Source: Planctomycetaceae bacterium
Lineage (GTDB): Bacteria; Planctomycetota; Planctomycetia; Planctomycetales; Planctomycetaceae
DNA: 35,256 nucleotides
Reading direction: 5' to 3'
Assembly: GCA_002722955.1 (NCBI GenBank)
Contig: PBMZ01000169.1
Span: 1-35,256 of the forward strand
Shown here: one piece after another, positions 14,845 to 23,462 of the stretch
Layout: every line of letters starts with the position of its first letter
How positions within the stretch are numbered: position 1 is the first letter of the stretch
The notes under the pieces: generated by a model
What the model saw: the letters and a program-made list of their open reading frames with translations, nothing else
Databases searched by the model: none
What the model was told of the DNA's origin: nothing
Program-made: the position numbers and the translations under genes

Positions 14845-17127
14845 ATGCGACAATGGGCCGTCTTACATCTATCGATATTGTTTCTCGGTGTTGTGCTGGT
14901 TGGAATCACCTTCCAATTTGGCCAACCCGAACCGCCACCCGCTCCCAGTCAAGAAGAGGTTCACGCCCACTTTGCGTCCATCGTTGACCTGATGGAATCG
15001 AAGTACATCGAAGCCAAGGGCGAAACTGTCAGCAATGTCAAGATTGCGGAAGTGGACGAATCTAAGGACACGAACGCTCCGCTCAGCGTCGAGATTGCGC
15101 CGATCAAGTGGTATTCCTGCGGGTGCTGCTCGGACGAACCGATAAAGACGCCTTTCTTCGATAACGACTTAGCAATGGTGAGTCGTCTAGATCGAATTCA
15201 GGCGCTAACCATTTCTCGCACGAGCATTTCTGATAGCGGCATTAGCGCGCTGGCGGGAAGTCGGGAGCTGCGGAAACTCAGCTTGCGGGCGAATCACATT
15301 ACCGATGAATCATTGAAGTCCATCGCTCGCATCAAGACGCTCGAAGAGTTGGACCTGAGCATGACTCAGGTGACGGGGTCAGGGTTAAAGTACCTCAAAC
15401 ACTTGCCAAATCTGCGAGTCCTTAACCTTGAAGGGACGCCGCTCGAAGACGCTCACCTTCGGCATTTGGGTGAACTGCGAAACCTCGAAATTCTGAATCT
15501 GGCTTCGACGCCGATTTCGGGAGTCGGATTCGCTGCGGTTGATCGCTTCGAGCATGTCAAAGACCTGAATCTTCAGAGTACGAAGCTGACCGCCGAGGGA
15601 AGTGCTCATCTGCCAATGCTGCCTTCGCTCGTGAAACTGAACGCTACTTCTTCACAGTTAGGCGACGGCAGTTTGCGTGCCCTTGCCGGGTCTCACGATT
15701 TGGAAACTGTTTGGATTCGAGGGACTAACCTCACCAACGACGGGCTCCGCTATTTTCGTGGCAAGCAAAACCTGAAGACGCTGAGCGTGGGAAGCAAAGC
15801 GATCGACGACGATGGCCTCAAGCATTTGGCCGGACTCCGCAATCTTCACGCCATTGATTTCAACGGCACGTCGATTATGGGCGAGGGTGTTGTTCATCTA
15901 AGAGAATGTCGACAGCTTGGCAGTTTATCGATTGATCGCGAAGGCCAAAAAGGTATACGGCTAAACGAGGGTGTTCTGGAGACTATCGCCGGACTGCGCG
16001 AGCTATCGTACCTGAAGATCGATTTGACAACGTCGCCTGATCTGGTCGTGAAGCTTGATGATCTTCCGAAGCTACGGATGCTCGAGTTTTATTGCGGCGA
16101 TGCGGTCAATCGAATCGAGCTCTCGAACATGCCAAGGTTGGAGCGAGTCTCGATACTTCGACGCAATGAACGAGTTTGGCAATCCGACAGCGATCTGATC
16201 GATCCTGCAGCGGTTCCGAAAATTAACGCAATCAGTCTCAAGAGTCTCGGCAGTGAGTACACCGGCGGCAAAGTGCAGGTCCGCTTGAGTTTGCCTGAGC
16301 GGCTAGAGGTGAGTGACTTTGAGAATGCTTTCTTCAAGGAGATCACGGGCGTTGTCACTGCCGAGCACGGCCAGCAATTCCGGCAATACGAGGTTGCTCG
16401 CATCAACGCGCTTCCAAAGTCCGATCCCAAGGCGGTTGTGGAATGTCTGTCGGGACCAACTAACCGTTACATTCGTCCATACATCGCAACCGATCATTGG
16501 ACGAAGGAGTGGTCAGACGCCTTCAACGAGTTTCAATCGACGGCACAATACTTCACCTTGCAGACGGCTCGTATTGATGAAGATGCGCCAATTCCTGTTG
16601 CTGGGCTAACCCAGCTGGAAGACTTCACATTGATCGATACTGATGCCAAGCATGTTGTCTTCCAAGGCATTCGACCAGGAATTCGCGAATTGGAAATGAG
16701 AAAAACGTCGATCGATACACTCGAACTCTTCGGGCATGCTCCATTGATGTTCAAGCAAGTTCGCAAGCTCGATCGATTGATCAGCCATGTGGGCAAGACT
16801 CGAGGCGATCGCCTTTATATGTTTGGTGGCGGAAATGGGCCAGCATTATCTGGCTTTGTTTGTGCGCCCAAATCGATCGAGCTACACGATTTCCAAAACG
16901 TCAAGACATGTTCGCTCCGCTGCGGCAACGGCATCGAAAAAGTCGAGATTTTCGGGAGGGCCCCCAGTTTCCACGGCTTTCAGTTTGTGCCCTCAACGAT
17001 ACACCAAATCACTTGGGGCGACCGGGCACCAGGTCGTTGGCAAGGTGAGTTCGACACCCGCCGACGACGAATGTTGCAACTGCAAAGAGCAAAGGAACGA
17101 AAGGCACGCAAACAGAGCAGCAAGTAA
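14845..17127 (+). CDS. Membrane-anchored or secreted leucine-rich-repeat protein
   Basis: A 760-residue protein with an N-terminal signal or anchor helix (about 7-24: LHLSILFLGVVLVGITF), a proline-rich linker, and a cysteine cluster SCGCC near 90. About ten LRR units of roughly 24 residues cover about 112-370. An example is LEELDLSMTQVTGSGLKYLK; the units are of the type in which ITDxGL/LxxL recur. The C-terminal half (about 400-730) is a less regular, beta-helix-like continuation, and the end is strongly basic (RRRRMLQLQRAKERKARKQ). Such proteins probably bind other proteins at the cell surface. Its TAA at 17125-17127 abuts the stop of the convergent small gene with no spacer. Confidence 0.85.
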   Translation: MRQWAVLHLSILFLGVVLVGITFQFGQPEPPPAPSQEEVHAHFASIVDLMESKYIEAKGETVSNVKIAEVDESKDTNAPLSVEIAPIKWYSCGCCSDEPIKTPFFDNDLAMVSRLDRIQALTISRTSISDSGISALAGSRELRKLSLRANHITDESLKSIARIKTLEELDLSMTQVTGSGLKYLKHLPNLRVLNLEGTPLEDAHLRHLGELRNLEILNLASTPISGVGFAAVDRFEHVKDLNLQSTKLTAEGSAHLPMLPSLVKLNATSSQLGDGSLRALAGSHDLETVWIRGTNLTNDGLRYFRGKQNLKTLSVGSKAIDDDGLKHLAGLRNLHAIDFNGTSIMGEGVVHLRECRQLGSLSIDREGQKGIRLNEGVLETIAGLRELSYLKIDLTTSPDLVVKLDDLPKLRMLEFYCGDAVNRIELSNMPRLERVSILRRNERVWQSDSDLIDPAAVPKINAISLKSLGSEYTGGKVQVRLSLPERLEVSDFENAFFKEITGVVTAEHGQQFRQYEVARINALPKSDPKAVVECLSGPTNRYIRPYIATDHWTKEWSDAFNEFQSTAQYFTLQTARIDEDAPIPVAGLTQLEDFTLIDTDAKHVVFQGIRPGIRELEMRKTSIDTLELFGHAPLMFKQVRKLDRLISHVGKTRGDRLYMFGGGNGPALSGFVCAPKSIELHDFQNVKTCSLRCGNGIEKVEIFGRAPSFHGFQFVPSTIHQITWGDRAPGRWQGEFDTRRRRMLQLQRAKERKARKQSSK

Positions 17128-17286
17128 TCAATTCGCTTCGTTGTTCTCAGAATCGCCCATTTTCAGCTCTTCCAGGGTCATCTTCAACTCTTTGACCGCT
17201 CCGCCGCTGATGAAAACTAGCAAGCCTAGGAAACCGAGAATCGCGGCACCGATCACGATGCTCCAGATTATCATCCAGCCGTACAT
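17128..17286 (-). CDS. 52-residue single-helix membrane protein, symporter partner
   Basis: A short frame from ATG 17286 to TGA at 17128-17130. One membrane helix occupies about 4-27 (WMIIWSIVIGAAILGFLGLL), followed by an acidic amphipathic tail (KELKMTLEELKMGDSENNEAN). It begins nine bases after the stop of the sodium:solute symporter on the same strand, so it is the last gene of that operon. Several solute transporters have small membrane partners encoded next to them; that this is one is an inference. The ribosome site is weak: GGAG lies about 16 bases upstream, within the end of the symporter gene. The stop abuts the LRR gene's stop. Confidence 0.72.
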   Translation of the reverse strand: MYGWMIIWSIVIGAAILGFLGLLVFISGGAVKELKMTLEELKMGDSENNEAN

Positions 17287-17294
17287 AAGGATTG

Positions 17295-18836
17295 CTATGC
17301 TCCGTTGTTCTCGTCGCTTTCGCGAGGTGGGTCGGGGAACAAAATGGAACCGAATACAAAGCCAGTGATCGTCGTGGTAAACGTCACCAGCATCATGTGA
17401 CCATCAGTGATTTCAATTCCAATGGATTTCACGACCTCCAAGCTGTTCAGGAACTTGATGCCGGGTGTCATTGCCCACAGTCCCATCAGACCGCCGAGCA
17501 GGGCAATGTAAGCTCCGACGCTGCTCGACCGTTTCCAATAGAGTCCGCCGGCCACTACTGGAAAGACGCCAGCAACATAAACCGTACCGGTCACGGACAT
17601 GTATTGCCACAAGTCTGTCGAGACCTCGTACCACAGCCCCCAGAACAACAAGGCGGCTCCAATCAGCACAATGGCAACTCGAGTCACGTTGATGCGTGCT
17701 TTATCGGTCAGCTCACCAGCAATCGGAGCCACGATGTCTTGGGTGATCACACCACTCCAGCAAAGTAGGTAGCTGTCGTGAGTCGACATGAAGGCGGCGA
17801 CCATTCCGGCCGTCACAATTCCGAGCAATCCGGTGGGGATGATCTTTGCTAAGAACAGTGGCATGGCGGAGAGCGTTGTTGTCGACGAGTTCTCGTCAGC
17901 AATGGCTGCTGAGAAGGCTGCCTGCATCTCCGGTTGGCTCGCAAAAAACGCAAACGCTCCGATGCCCCAAAGCGCAGGGAGTGCTCGACGGGAAAGAAAC
18001 GGAATCGTGCTATAAAGGTACAACTTCTGAGCAACCTCGGAAGATCGCACCGACAACATGCGGCTGGCACCGGCGGGCCAAAGAATGACCGCAGCAAACA
18101 AAACAGCCGCCTGCGAGACCAACGTTATTGGCCCCGGTGATTCTATCGGGTTGTAGCTTCCCTCGTGTTGTGTCACGACTTTCCCGAAGCCATCAAAGCC
18201 GATCTCGTAAAGCACGAAACTGGAGACGACCAACATGCCGATTCCGAGCACAATGAATTGAATCAAATCGGTAATCACGACGGACACCATTCCACCCAAG
18301 ACTGTGTAGAACAGCACCAGTAACAGCAACGCCGTCATGATCAGCTTCAGATAAAGCGGGTCGGAGAATCCCGAGATCGCTGTCAAGAACTCGGCACCAG
18401 CCTTTAAGAACAGGCCCATGTTCAAGACGCCAGAGATCACCATCATGCAAGCACCGACGATTCGCACGCCGCGCGTATAGCGCTGCTCGTAGTACTCGGG
18501 GATCGTCAGCACGGCCGTTTGACGAAGGCGGTAAACAATGAACCCCGTCAGTCCCACAATCAACAACGTGACGAATTCATAGATCGCCAAGTAAAGCGAA
18601 GCGTACTGTTGGCGGAAACCTAATTCCGAGCTGTACATGACCGTCACAAGACCGAGTTCTGTGCCAGTCATCGTCGCCAAGGCAAGCCGAATTCGTAGCG
18701 TACGGCCTGCGACTAGATAATCAGAGAGACCACCTACATAGCGATTGGCCCACAAACCGATAAAGATCGACGAGCCCAAATAAATTGCGACGATCGCCCA
18801 ATCGAGGCCCGTAAAGTTGGTTTCGTACAGACTCAT
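17295..18836 (-). CDS. Sodium:solute symporter (SSS family)
   Basis: A 513-residue inner-membrane transporter of the SSS/SSF family (LeuT fold) coupling Na+ entry to uptake of a small solute. About 13 hydrophobic helices are visible. Landmarks are DWAIVAIYLGSSIFIGLWA in the first helix, SDYLVAGRTLRIRLALATM leading into the second, and TIPEYYEQRYTRGVRIVGA, a hallmark loop of the family. The MVAAFMSTHDSYLLCWSGVI stretch in the later helices is the usual Na+-site region. The substrate could be a sugar, amino acid, osmolyte or vitamin; sequence alone does not say. The start ATG overlaps the stop of the upstream BON-domain gene by four bases, and a 52-residue membrane gene follows. Confidence 0.93.
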   Translation of the reverse strand: MSLYETNFTGLDWAIVAIYLGSSIFIGLWANRYVGGLSDYLVAGRTLRIRLALATMTGTELGLVTVMYSSELGFRQQYASLYLAIYEFVTLLIVGLTGFIVYRLRQTAVLTIPEYYEQRYTRGVRIVGACMMVISGVLNMGLFLKAGAEFLTAISGFSDPLYLKLIMTALLLLVLFYTVLGGMVSVVITDLIQFIVLGIGMLVVSSFVLYEIGFDGFGKVVTQHEGSYNPIESPGPITLVSQAAVLFAAVILWPAGASRMLSVRSSEVAQKLYLYSTIPFLSRRALPALWGIGAFAFFASQPEMQAAFSAAIADENSSTTTLSAMPLFLAKIIPTGLLGIVTAGMVAAFMSTHDSYLLCWSGVITQDIVAPIAGELTDKARINVTRVAIVLIGAALLFWGLWYEVSTDLWQYMSVTGTVYVAGVFPVVAGGLYWKRSSSVGAYIALLGGLMGLWAMTPGIKFLNSLEVVKSIGIEITDGHMMLVTFTTTITGFVFGSILFPDPPRESDENNGA

Positions 18837-19546
18837 TCTGTCTCGGCTTTTGTTTCCGGCTTGGCAGCAGCGACTTCCAAGTTATTCTGGATCGAGCGAA
18901 CTCCCGGCTCCAGTCGGACAAGATTTGCTGCCAATCGCCGCTCTCGATCGGACGTGACCGTGCCGCTTAACGTGGCCTTGCCTTTATCGTCGACTTTAAT
19001 GCCTAACCCCTTCAACACGGGGAGACTGGTCGAGAGTTGGGTAAATTGAACTTTCACCGAACTTGCAATCACCGTCGAAGAAAGCTTTGGAAATGTGAAT
19101 GCGATTCGTTGTCGTGGCCGAATCTTGGATTTCCGAGATTGGCCTTGGCCGTAGCGACCGAATTGTGCGAAGTTGCCAGAATTGAATCCGCCGCCGCGGC
19201 CGAAGTTTCCGAAGCCACCACCTTGGGAGATTCGCGATTGCTGCTGACCCGTGAATTGGTTGCCGATGAATCGCCCCGCATTGTCGCTGCGGCCGACAAA
19301 GCCGTTGCCGAAATCTGTGCTGACGCTGCCCGTGCCAGCTTCCGTATTCAGCAGACTCTGAAACTGTCCGTTGTTGTTCGGCCCTTGAGTCGTCGTGTTG
19401 TTACCGGTGGCACGGCTATTCGTGCCGGTGGTGTTACGGTTCGAGTTTGAAGAACCAAAAAGGTTGCTTGTCTGAGCATTAACTGCTTGAGCCGAATAAG
19501 TCAGCAAGACCAAAACCGCGAACAGGATAGACTTTTTACTTGTCAT
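18833..19546 (-). CDS. Exported BON-domain protein with Asn/Gly-rich linker
   Basis: A 237-residue protein. A signal peptide covers about 1-25 (ILFAVLVLLTYSAQAVNAQ). A long low-complexity region rich in Asn, Gly, Ser, Thr and Gln follows, including GGGFGNFGRGGGFNSGNFAQ. The C-terminal BON domain, about 165-225, includes LGIKVDDKGKATLSGTVTSD and ERRLAANLVRLEPGVRSIQN. BON domains sit in the periplasm and bind membranes or other envelope parts. ATG 19546 is preferred over GTG 19555 because GGTGA precedes it at proper spacing and the signal peptide begins there. It overlaps the symporter gene by four bases, so the two are coupled. A glycine-rich linker before a BON domain is common in planctomycetes. 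Confidence 0.85.
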   Translation of the reverse strand: MTSKKSILFAVLVLLTYSAQAVNAQTSNLFGSSNSNRNTTGTNSRATGNNTTTQGPNNNGQFQSLLNTEAGTGSVSTDFGNGFVGRSDNAGRFIGNQFTGQQQSRISQGGGFGNFGRGGGFNSGNFAQFGRYGQGQSRKSKIRPRQRIAFTFPKLSSTVIASSVKVQFTQLSTSLPVLKGLGIKVDDKGKATLSGTVTSDRERRLAANLVRLEPGVRSIQNNLEVAAAKPETKAETE

Positions 19547-19716
19547 TGGATTCACCCACTAGGAATGGCGGCAAGTGTGTTGTTGTTGGCTGCCCCACCA
19601 GCACGGCATAGTTTGTGGTGTGAGGTACGAGTAACTCACACGAAATAATTCTACCCTATGAAGGGACGATTCCCAAGCCGTTGACGCTCTGTGGGAATTC
19701 AATAAACTGAACCGCA

Positions 19717-20640
19717 ATGAAACGCGTGAAACCGTCTACTCAGTTGTTATATTTGCTAAAATCCGCAAGGCGGCTCGCCCAAGATATTGAGGCTCGAGCA
19801 ATCGTCATGCTGGCCGAGTTGCCGTATGACTTCAAGGAAATCACAAAATTACTCCGCAAAGTCGAGCTAGTCGTTACGGCCGACAAACCCGATGTGCAAC
19901 GTGCCGTCACCGAGGATGAGGTCAAGTTGGTCCCGTTGTTGCATGAACCGCAAACTCGGCAACTTCAAATGAGTCAAGCTTTGCTGGAAGCCATCGCGGA
20001 CGAACTGCTGAAACCGGGAGACAAAATCGTCGCCGTTTATGCCAGCTACGATCGCGACAAAGCGGACACGATGAGTATCATCAACCTGACCGAGCACTTG
20101 GCAAAGCTGACCTCTCGTGATCTGCAGCGTTTAGAGACGACCGTGCCGCTAGAAACGCTTCGCCGAGTTGTCGATATCGCCGTCGAGATTGGTCGCGAGG
20201 GACGCGAAGGGAAACCGGTCGGTACGATTCTTGTCGTTGGCGATCATCGCAAGGTGTTGCCACTCTCGCACGAAGCCGTTCACGATCCGTTTCGTGGGTA
20301 CTCGCAGAAAGAGCGACATATCCGTAGCCCTCGAACAAAAGAGAGCATCAAGGAAATCGCACAAATCGACGGTGCCTTCATCGTGACAGCCGAAGGCATC
20401 GTGCAATCTGCCGGACGCATCTTGGACGCGCCCGCGGAAGGATTGACGCTATCAAAAGGACTGGGAGCACGACATTGGGCGGCCGCCGCGATCAGCAAGG
20501 TTACCAAGTGCATCGCAATCACCGTTTCCGAGTCGACTGGAACCGTCCGCATCTTTCAAAACGGAATCGTTGTTCTGCGGATCGAGCCAATGGACCGCGC
20601 CATGACATGGGCCGATGTCGAGACCGAGGCTCCGACGTAG
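19717..20640 (+). CDS. Diadenylate cyclase, DacZ-like (DisA_N domain)
   Basis: A 307-residue cytoplasmic enzyme expected to join two ATP into cyclic di-AMP. The N-terminal half (about 1-125) is an alpha/beta domain resembling the pyruvate-kinase C-terminal-like domain of archaeal DacZ (LEAIADELLKPGDKIVAVYA). The DAC domain spans about 140-295: VGTILVVGDHRKV, the DGA motif at 218-220 (IDGAFIV) and GLGARHWAAAAIS with Arg252-His253. In DisA and CdaA the second motif is RHR; here the third position is Trp. The DNA-binding C-terminus of DisA is missing. It is divergent from the BON-symporter operon across a 170-base gap that shows no other gene. No ribosome site is obvious before ATG 19717. Confidence 0.88.
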   Translation: MKRVKPSTQLLYLLKSARRLAQDIEARAIVMLAELPYDFKEITKLLRKVELVVTADKPDVQRAVTEDEVKLVPLLHEPQTRQLQMSQALLEAIADELLKPGDKIVAVYASYDRDKADTMSIINLTEHLAKLTSRDLQRLETTVPLETLRRVVDIAVEIGREGREGKPVGTILVVGDHRKVLPLSHEAVHDPFRGYSQKERHIRSPRTKESIKEIAQIDGAFIVTAEGIVQSAGRILDAPAEGLTLSKGLGARHWAAAAISKVTKCIAITVSESTGTVRIFQNGIVVLRIEPMDRAMTWADVETEAPT

Positions 20641-20724
20641 AGAGCCACGAGTCAAGGGACAAGAGTCGAGAGCCAGAGCGACAGGACCAGTGACTAAGAT
20701 CTCGGGCAAGGTCGCGTCAATATC

Positions 20725-20787
20725 GTTGAGCCCGTAGCCGTAGGCGAGGACCACACGATGAACCTCGCCTGCGGCTACGGGTTAAAC
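20725..20787. repeat. Intergenic hairpin, GTAGCC family, copy 2
   Basis: Arms 20725-20749 and 20763-20787 pair at 22 of 25 positions around a 13-base loop. It is a second copy of the hairpin at 12327-12384 and the two share an almost identical GTTTAACCCGTAGCCGCAGG arm. It lies between the cyclase stop and the start of the CxxCH protein gene, both on the plus strand. Confidence 0.82.
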
Positions 20788-20827
20788 GACGGAAACGGTC
20801 ACACCAAAGAGAGCACTCGGAGATTCG

Positions 20828-22078
20828 ATGCGTTACCTAACCTTGATTCTTGCACTCACTTTCGGGCAACTTGTCATTGCCGATGAAGTGCGAAAGATCA
20901 AGATCGGCGACCCGCTGCCTTACGGTCAATCGCCCATCAATTATCCTGATGAAGAGACAAGCGACGCCATCGCGAAGCTGAAGGATGCCGTTGAGAAGGG
21001 CGAAACCAACTTGCCGTTTAGCGAGAAGCACGGGTACTTGCCGGCAGTGCTGAAGGCGTTGAACGTGCCGCTGGAATCTCAGTTGCTGGTGTTCTCGAAA
21101 ACGGCCGTCAATCAAAAGATCATTTCGCCAACGAATCCTCGGGCGATTTATTTTAATGACGAGGTCTCCGTAGCTTGGGTGCCAGGAGCGGCCGAGTTGG
21201 AACTGACGGCCATCGATCCGCTAAAGGGCGGAATGTTCTACCTGATCCCTCAGGAAGCAGCCGAAAGGCCAGAGATTCGCCGCAACAGCCGCTGCTTGGC
21301 TTGTCATGTGGGCATCACCACTTTGCGAGTGCCTGGCTTCATGATTCGTTCGTTCTTTACGAAGGACGACGGCAAACCGGTGTCGGGTTATTCGCGAGTC
21401 ACTCACGATATGCCGCTGTGGAAACGATGGGGCGGTTGGTACGTGACGGGCACGCACGGGAAACGCCCGCACCGAGGCAATCTGATCGGTGTCGACAAGG
21501 CCGAGAGTTTCAAAGACCGCCCACTACAAGGCGGCAACGTTGACGCATTGAACGAGTTCTTTCCGGTAAAAGATTATCTTGCCCCGACCAGTGACATCGT
21601 CGCGCATTTGGTCTTCGATCACATGATGAACGGCTTCAACTTGATCATTCGAGTGAACTACGAAGCACGACTGAAACGGCAATCCGACGCGGAAGAACAG
21701 TTGCTGCGGTATCTATTGTTCGCGGATGAGCCACGCCTGGACACAACAATCTCCGCCGTCGGTGATCGGGGCGAGTTGGACGCATCGCCGATCCGAGGCA
21801 ATGACTTTGCTCAATGGTTTTCAAAACAAAGTCTCGCCGATGGCAAACCCGATCGATTGCGAGAACTCGATTTGAAAACTCGACTGCAGCGTCATCGAGT
21901 CAGCTTTTTAGTGAATCATCGGTTGTTTCGAGGACTACCGCGCGCAGTGCGTGATCGTCTTATGGGGCGAATGCAGCAAGCTCTGGAATCAGCCAACGCC
22001 GACGAACCGCTAACGTCTCACATTCCGATTTCGGAGAGACGCGAGATTCTTGCCATTTTGAAGCCGAAAAAACGCTGA
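20828..22078 (+). CDS. Secreted protein with one CxxCH heme-type motif
   Basis: A 416-residue exported protein. The signal peptide is at 1-18 (LTLILALTFGQLVIA). GGAG five bases before ATG 20828 supports the start. A single CLACH at 156-160 inside NSRCLACHVGITTLRVPGF could hold heme c, with Met172 (GFMIRSFF) or a later His as second ligand. The surrounding sequence is not a standard cytochrome c domain. Other conserved-looking parts are GGWYVTGTHGKRPHRGN and HLVFDHMMNGFNLIIRVNYE, which resemble secreted planctomycete proteins of unknown role. It could be an electron carrier or heme-containing oxidase subunit. It is followed after 119 bases by the secretin-like gene, with a hairpin between. Confidence 0.72.
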   Translation: MRYLTLILALTFGQLVIADEVRKIKIGDPLPYGQSPINYPDEETSDAIAKLKDAVEKGETNLPFSEKHGYLPAVLKALNVPLESQLLVFSKTAVNQKIISPTNPRAIYFNDEVSVAWVPGAAELELTAIDPLKGGMFYLIPQEAAERPEIRRNSRCLACHVGITTLRVPGFMIRSFFTKDDGKPVSGYSRVTHDMPLWKRWGGWYVTGTHGKRPHRGNLIGVDKAESFKDRPLQGGNVDALNEFFPVKDYLAPTSDIVAHLVFDHMMNGFNLIIRVNYEARLKRQSDAEEQLLRYLLFADEPRLDTTISAVGDRGELDASPIRGNDFAQWFSKQSLADGKPDRLRELDLKTRLQRHRVSFLVNHRLFRGLPRAVRDRLMGRMQQALESANADEPLTSHIPISERREILAILKPKKR

Positions 22079-22095
22079 TCTGAAAATGTGTTCCA

Positions 22096-22135
22096 TAGCC
22101 GATTTTTTCCGGGAAGCCAGCGATGAAATCGGCTA
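22096..22135. repeat. 10-bp inverted repeat between two plus-strand genes
   Basis: TAGCCGATTT (22096-22105) pairs exactly with AAATCGGCTA (22126-22135) around a 20-base loop. It lies 17 bases after the CxxCH gene's stop. It may be a weak terminator or a control site for the gene at 22198. A T-run (TTTTTT) is in the loop side rather than after the stem, so the terminator reading is doubtful. Confidence 0.45.
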
Positions 22136-22197
22136 AGATTAGGTCTGTGTGCTTTGCTGTTGCGGCCACGTTTTTGTGCAAATGAAGTAGACCTATC

Positions 22198-22938
22198 ATG
22201 AAGACTAAGCTCAGTTTGATTGTTGTCACTGTTCTTGCCGGGGCTGTCGCGATTGGAATCATGAACAGTCGAATCGTTCACAGTGACGAAACGAAGACGT
22301 CGACATCGAAGACTGTCCAAGGCATGACACCCGCCGTTTCGCCGTCGGCAAAACAACCGACGCAACAAAACAAACCGCCGAGAACCGAATTGCGAGCTTT
22401 GACTTTTCATCGGTTAAGCCCATCGGAACAAAAGATTACAGCATCGATGGACGCGGAAACGCTGGCAGAGTTCGTCGACACCCCGCTCAGCGATGTGACA
22501 ACTTTCCTGTCGGAATTGCACGATATCCCCATCATCCTTGACGAGTTCTCATTGCAAGAGCAGGGCATTAGCACGGACGCGCCGGTCAGCATGAGCTTTG
22601 CTTCGTCGTTGAAGAATGTGCTCGCGAATCTATTGGAGCCGCTGAAGCTTGATTATATCGTTGCCAACGATGTCTTGAAGATCGTGCCTCGAAAGGTTGC
22701 TGATGAACGTTTGGAAGTTCGAGTCTACGAAACGCGTCACCTTGAGGACGTCAAATCCGAAGAGCTGGCCGAGGTCGTCCAAGAGACGGTTGCCGTCGGC
22801 ACTTGGGCACAATCAGGTGGCAAGGCGGCGGTGAAATCATTGAATGGATGCCTTGTTGTGAGTCAAAGTCAACGTGGACATCGCGCGGTGACTGATCTGT
22901 TGGAGCAGCTTGCCCGTCACACTCAGATCGGGGATTAG
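22198..22938 (+). CDS. Exported secretin/TonB short N-terminal-like domain protein
   Basis: A 246-residue protein with an N-terminal signal or anchor helix (LSLIVVTVLAGAVAIGIM) and a Thr/Gln/Pro-rich linker. A domain at about 80-180 follows, with the order DTPLSDVTTFLSELHDIPII, then LDEFSLQEQGISTDAPVSM, then LKNVLANLLEPLKLDYIVAN, as in STN domains and secretin N-domains. A ring-building N1-like segment (EVRVYETRHLEDVKSEELAE) and a final helix (HRAVTDLLEQLARHTQIGD) follow. There is no secretin pore, so it is likely a periplasmic protein using the domain for binding. It is the last gene before a hairpin terminator. Confidence 0.75.
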   Translation: MKTKLSLIVVTVLAGAVAIGIMNSRIVHSDETKTSTSKTVQGMTPAVSPSAKQPTQQNKPPRTELRALTFHRLSPSEQKITASMDAETLAEFVDTPLSDVTTFLSELHDIPIILDEFSLQEQGISTDAPVSMSFASSLKNVLANLLEPLKLDYIVANDVLKIVPRKVADERLEVRVYETRHLEDVKSEELAEVVQETVAVGTWAQSGGKAAVKSLNGCLVVSQSQRGHRAVTDLLEQLARHTQIGD

Positions 22939-22960
22939 TTAGGAAAAGAAGCCTCAAAAA

Positions 22961-22992
22961 GAAGCCCAGCTTTTTCGAAAAGCCGGGCTTTT
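22961..22992 (+). terminator. Intrinsic terminator after the secretin-like gene
   Basis: AAGCCCAGCTTTTT and GAAAAGCCGGGCTT form a stem with one A-C mismatch and a very short loop, followed by TT. It lies about 25 bases after the stop codon. Its arms share AGCCCGGCTTTTT-type sequence with the hairpin at 9586-9618. Confidence 0.65.
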
Positions 22993-23055
22993 AGGCCGTA
23001 TTCGCCCGATTTCCGGCTCAAATGAACACATAGCGTGTTTTCTCAAAAAAAGATC

Positions 23056-23085
23056 TTGCGGCAATCCGCCTTTCGTTGGTATCGT
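23056..23085 (+). promoter_or_regulatory. Possible sigma-70-type promoter
   Basis: TTGCGG (23056-23061) and TATCGT (23080-23085) are separated by 18 bases, upstream of a leader that contains a 9-bp hairpin (23103-23127) and the AAGGAG site at 23151-23156. The boxes are poor matches to consensus, so this is a guess from position. It would drive the 64-residue orphan gene. Confidence 0.25.
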
Positions 23086-23163
23086 GGTTGGTTCGATTAC
23101 TGAACAAGCCGCTTTTGCCGGTTTGTTGTTCTTTAGTAACTTGGTGAATCAAGGAGAACCCTC

Positions 23164-23358
23164 GTGTTGTCTGTCTATCCGTCTAGCGTTCTAGACGCAC
23201 CGGCTGTTGAGTCCGAGAGTAGTGTTGATTTCGTCGAAGAACTCCGTTTACGCACTCATGCCCGTAAACACTATATTTCTCGTGAAGACCGCAAACCTGA
23301 TTTGCATCCCATCGTGCTCGACGAGATGTTGCGAGTCGACCGGGAGATGTCGAGGTAG
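23164..23358 (+). CDS. 64-residue hypothetical protein with own terminator
   Basis: I do not recognise it. The GTG start at 23164 is strongly supported by AAGGAG at 23151-23156 with seven-base spacing. The product is polar and charged (VDFVEELRLRTHARKHYISR, EDRKPDLHPIVLDEMLRVDR), with no membrane segment or signal, so it is probably cytoplasmic and partly helical. The RxHxRKHY stretch is basic enough to touch nucleic acid, but this is a guess. It forms a single-gene unit with a leader hairpin upstream and a clean intrinsic terminator downstream. That suggests independent, possibly strong expression. Confidence 0.7.
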   Translation: MLSVYPSSVLDAPAVESESSVDFVEELRLRTHARKHYISREDRKPDLHPIVLDEMLRVDREMSR

Positions 23359-23462
23359 TCTTGATTCGCCTTAAACACATTTGCTTTGCGCTGCTTGTGT
23401 ATGCGCTGTATGGCCGCATCCTTGACGTGCGTTGAGAATCTGAAATCATACGTGATGTATCG

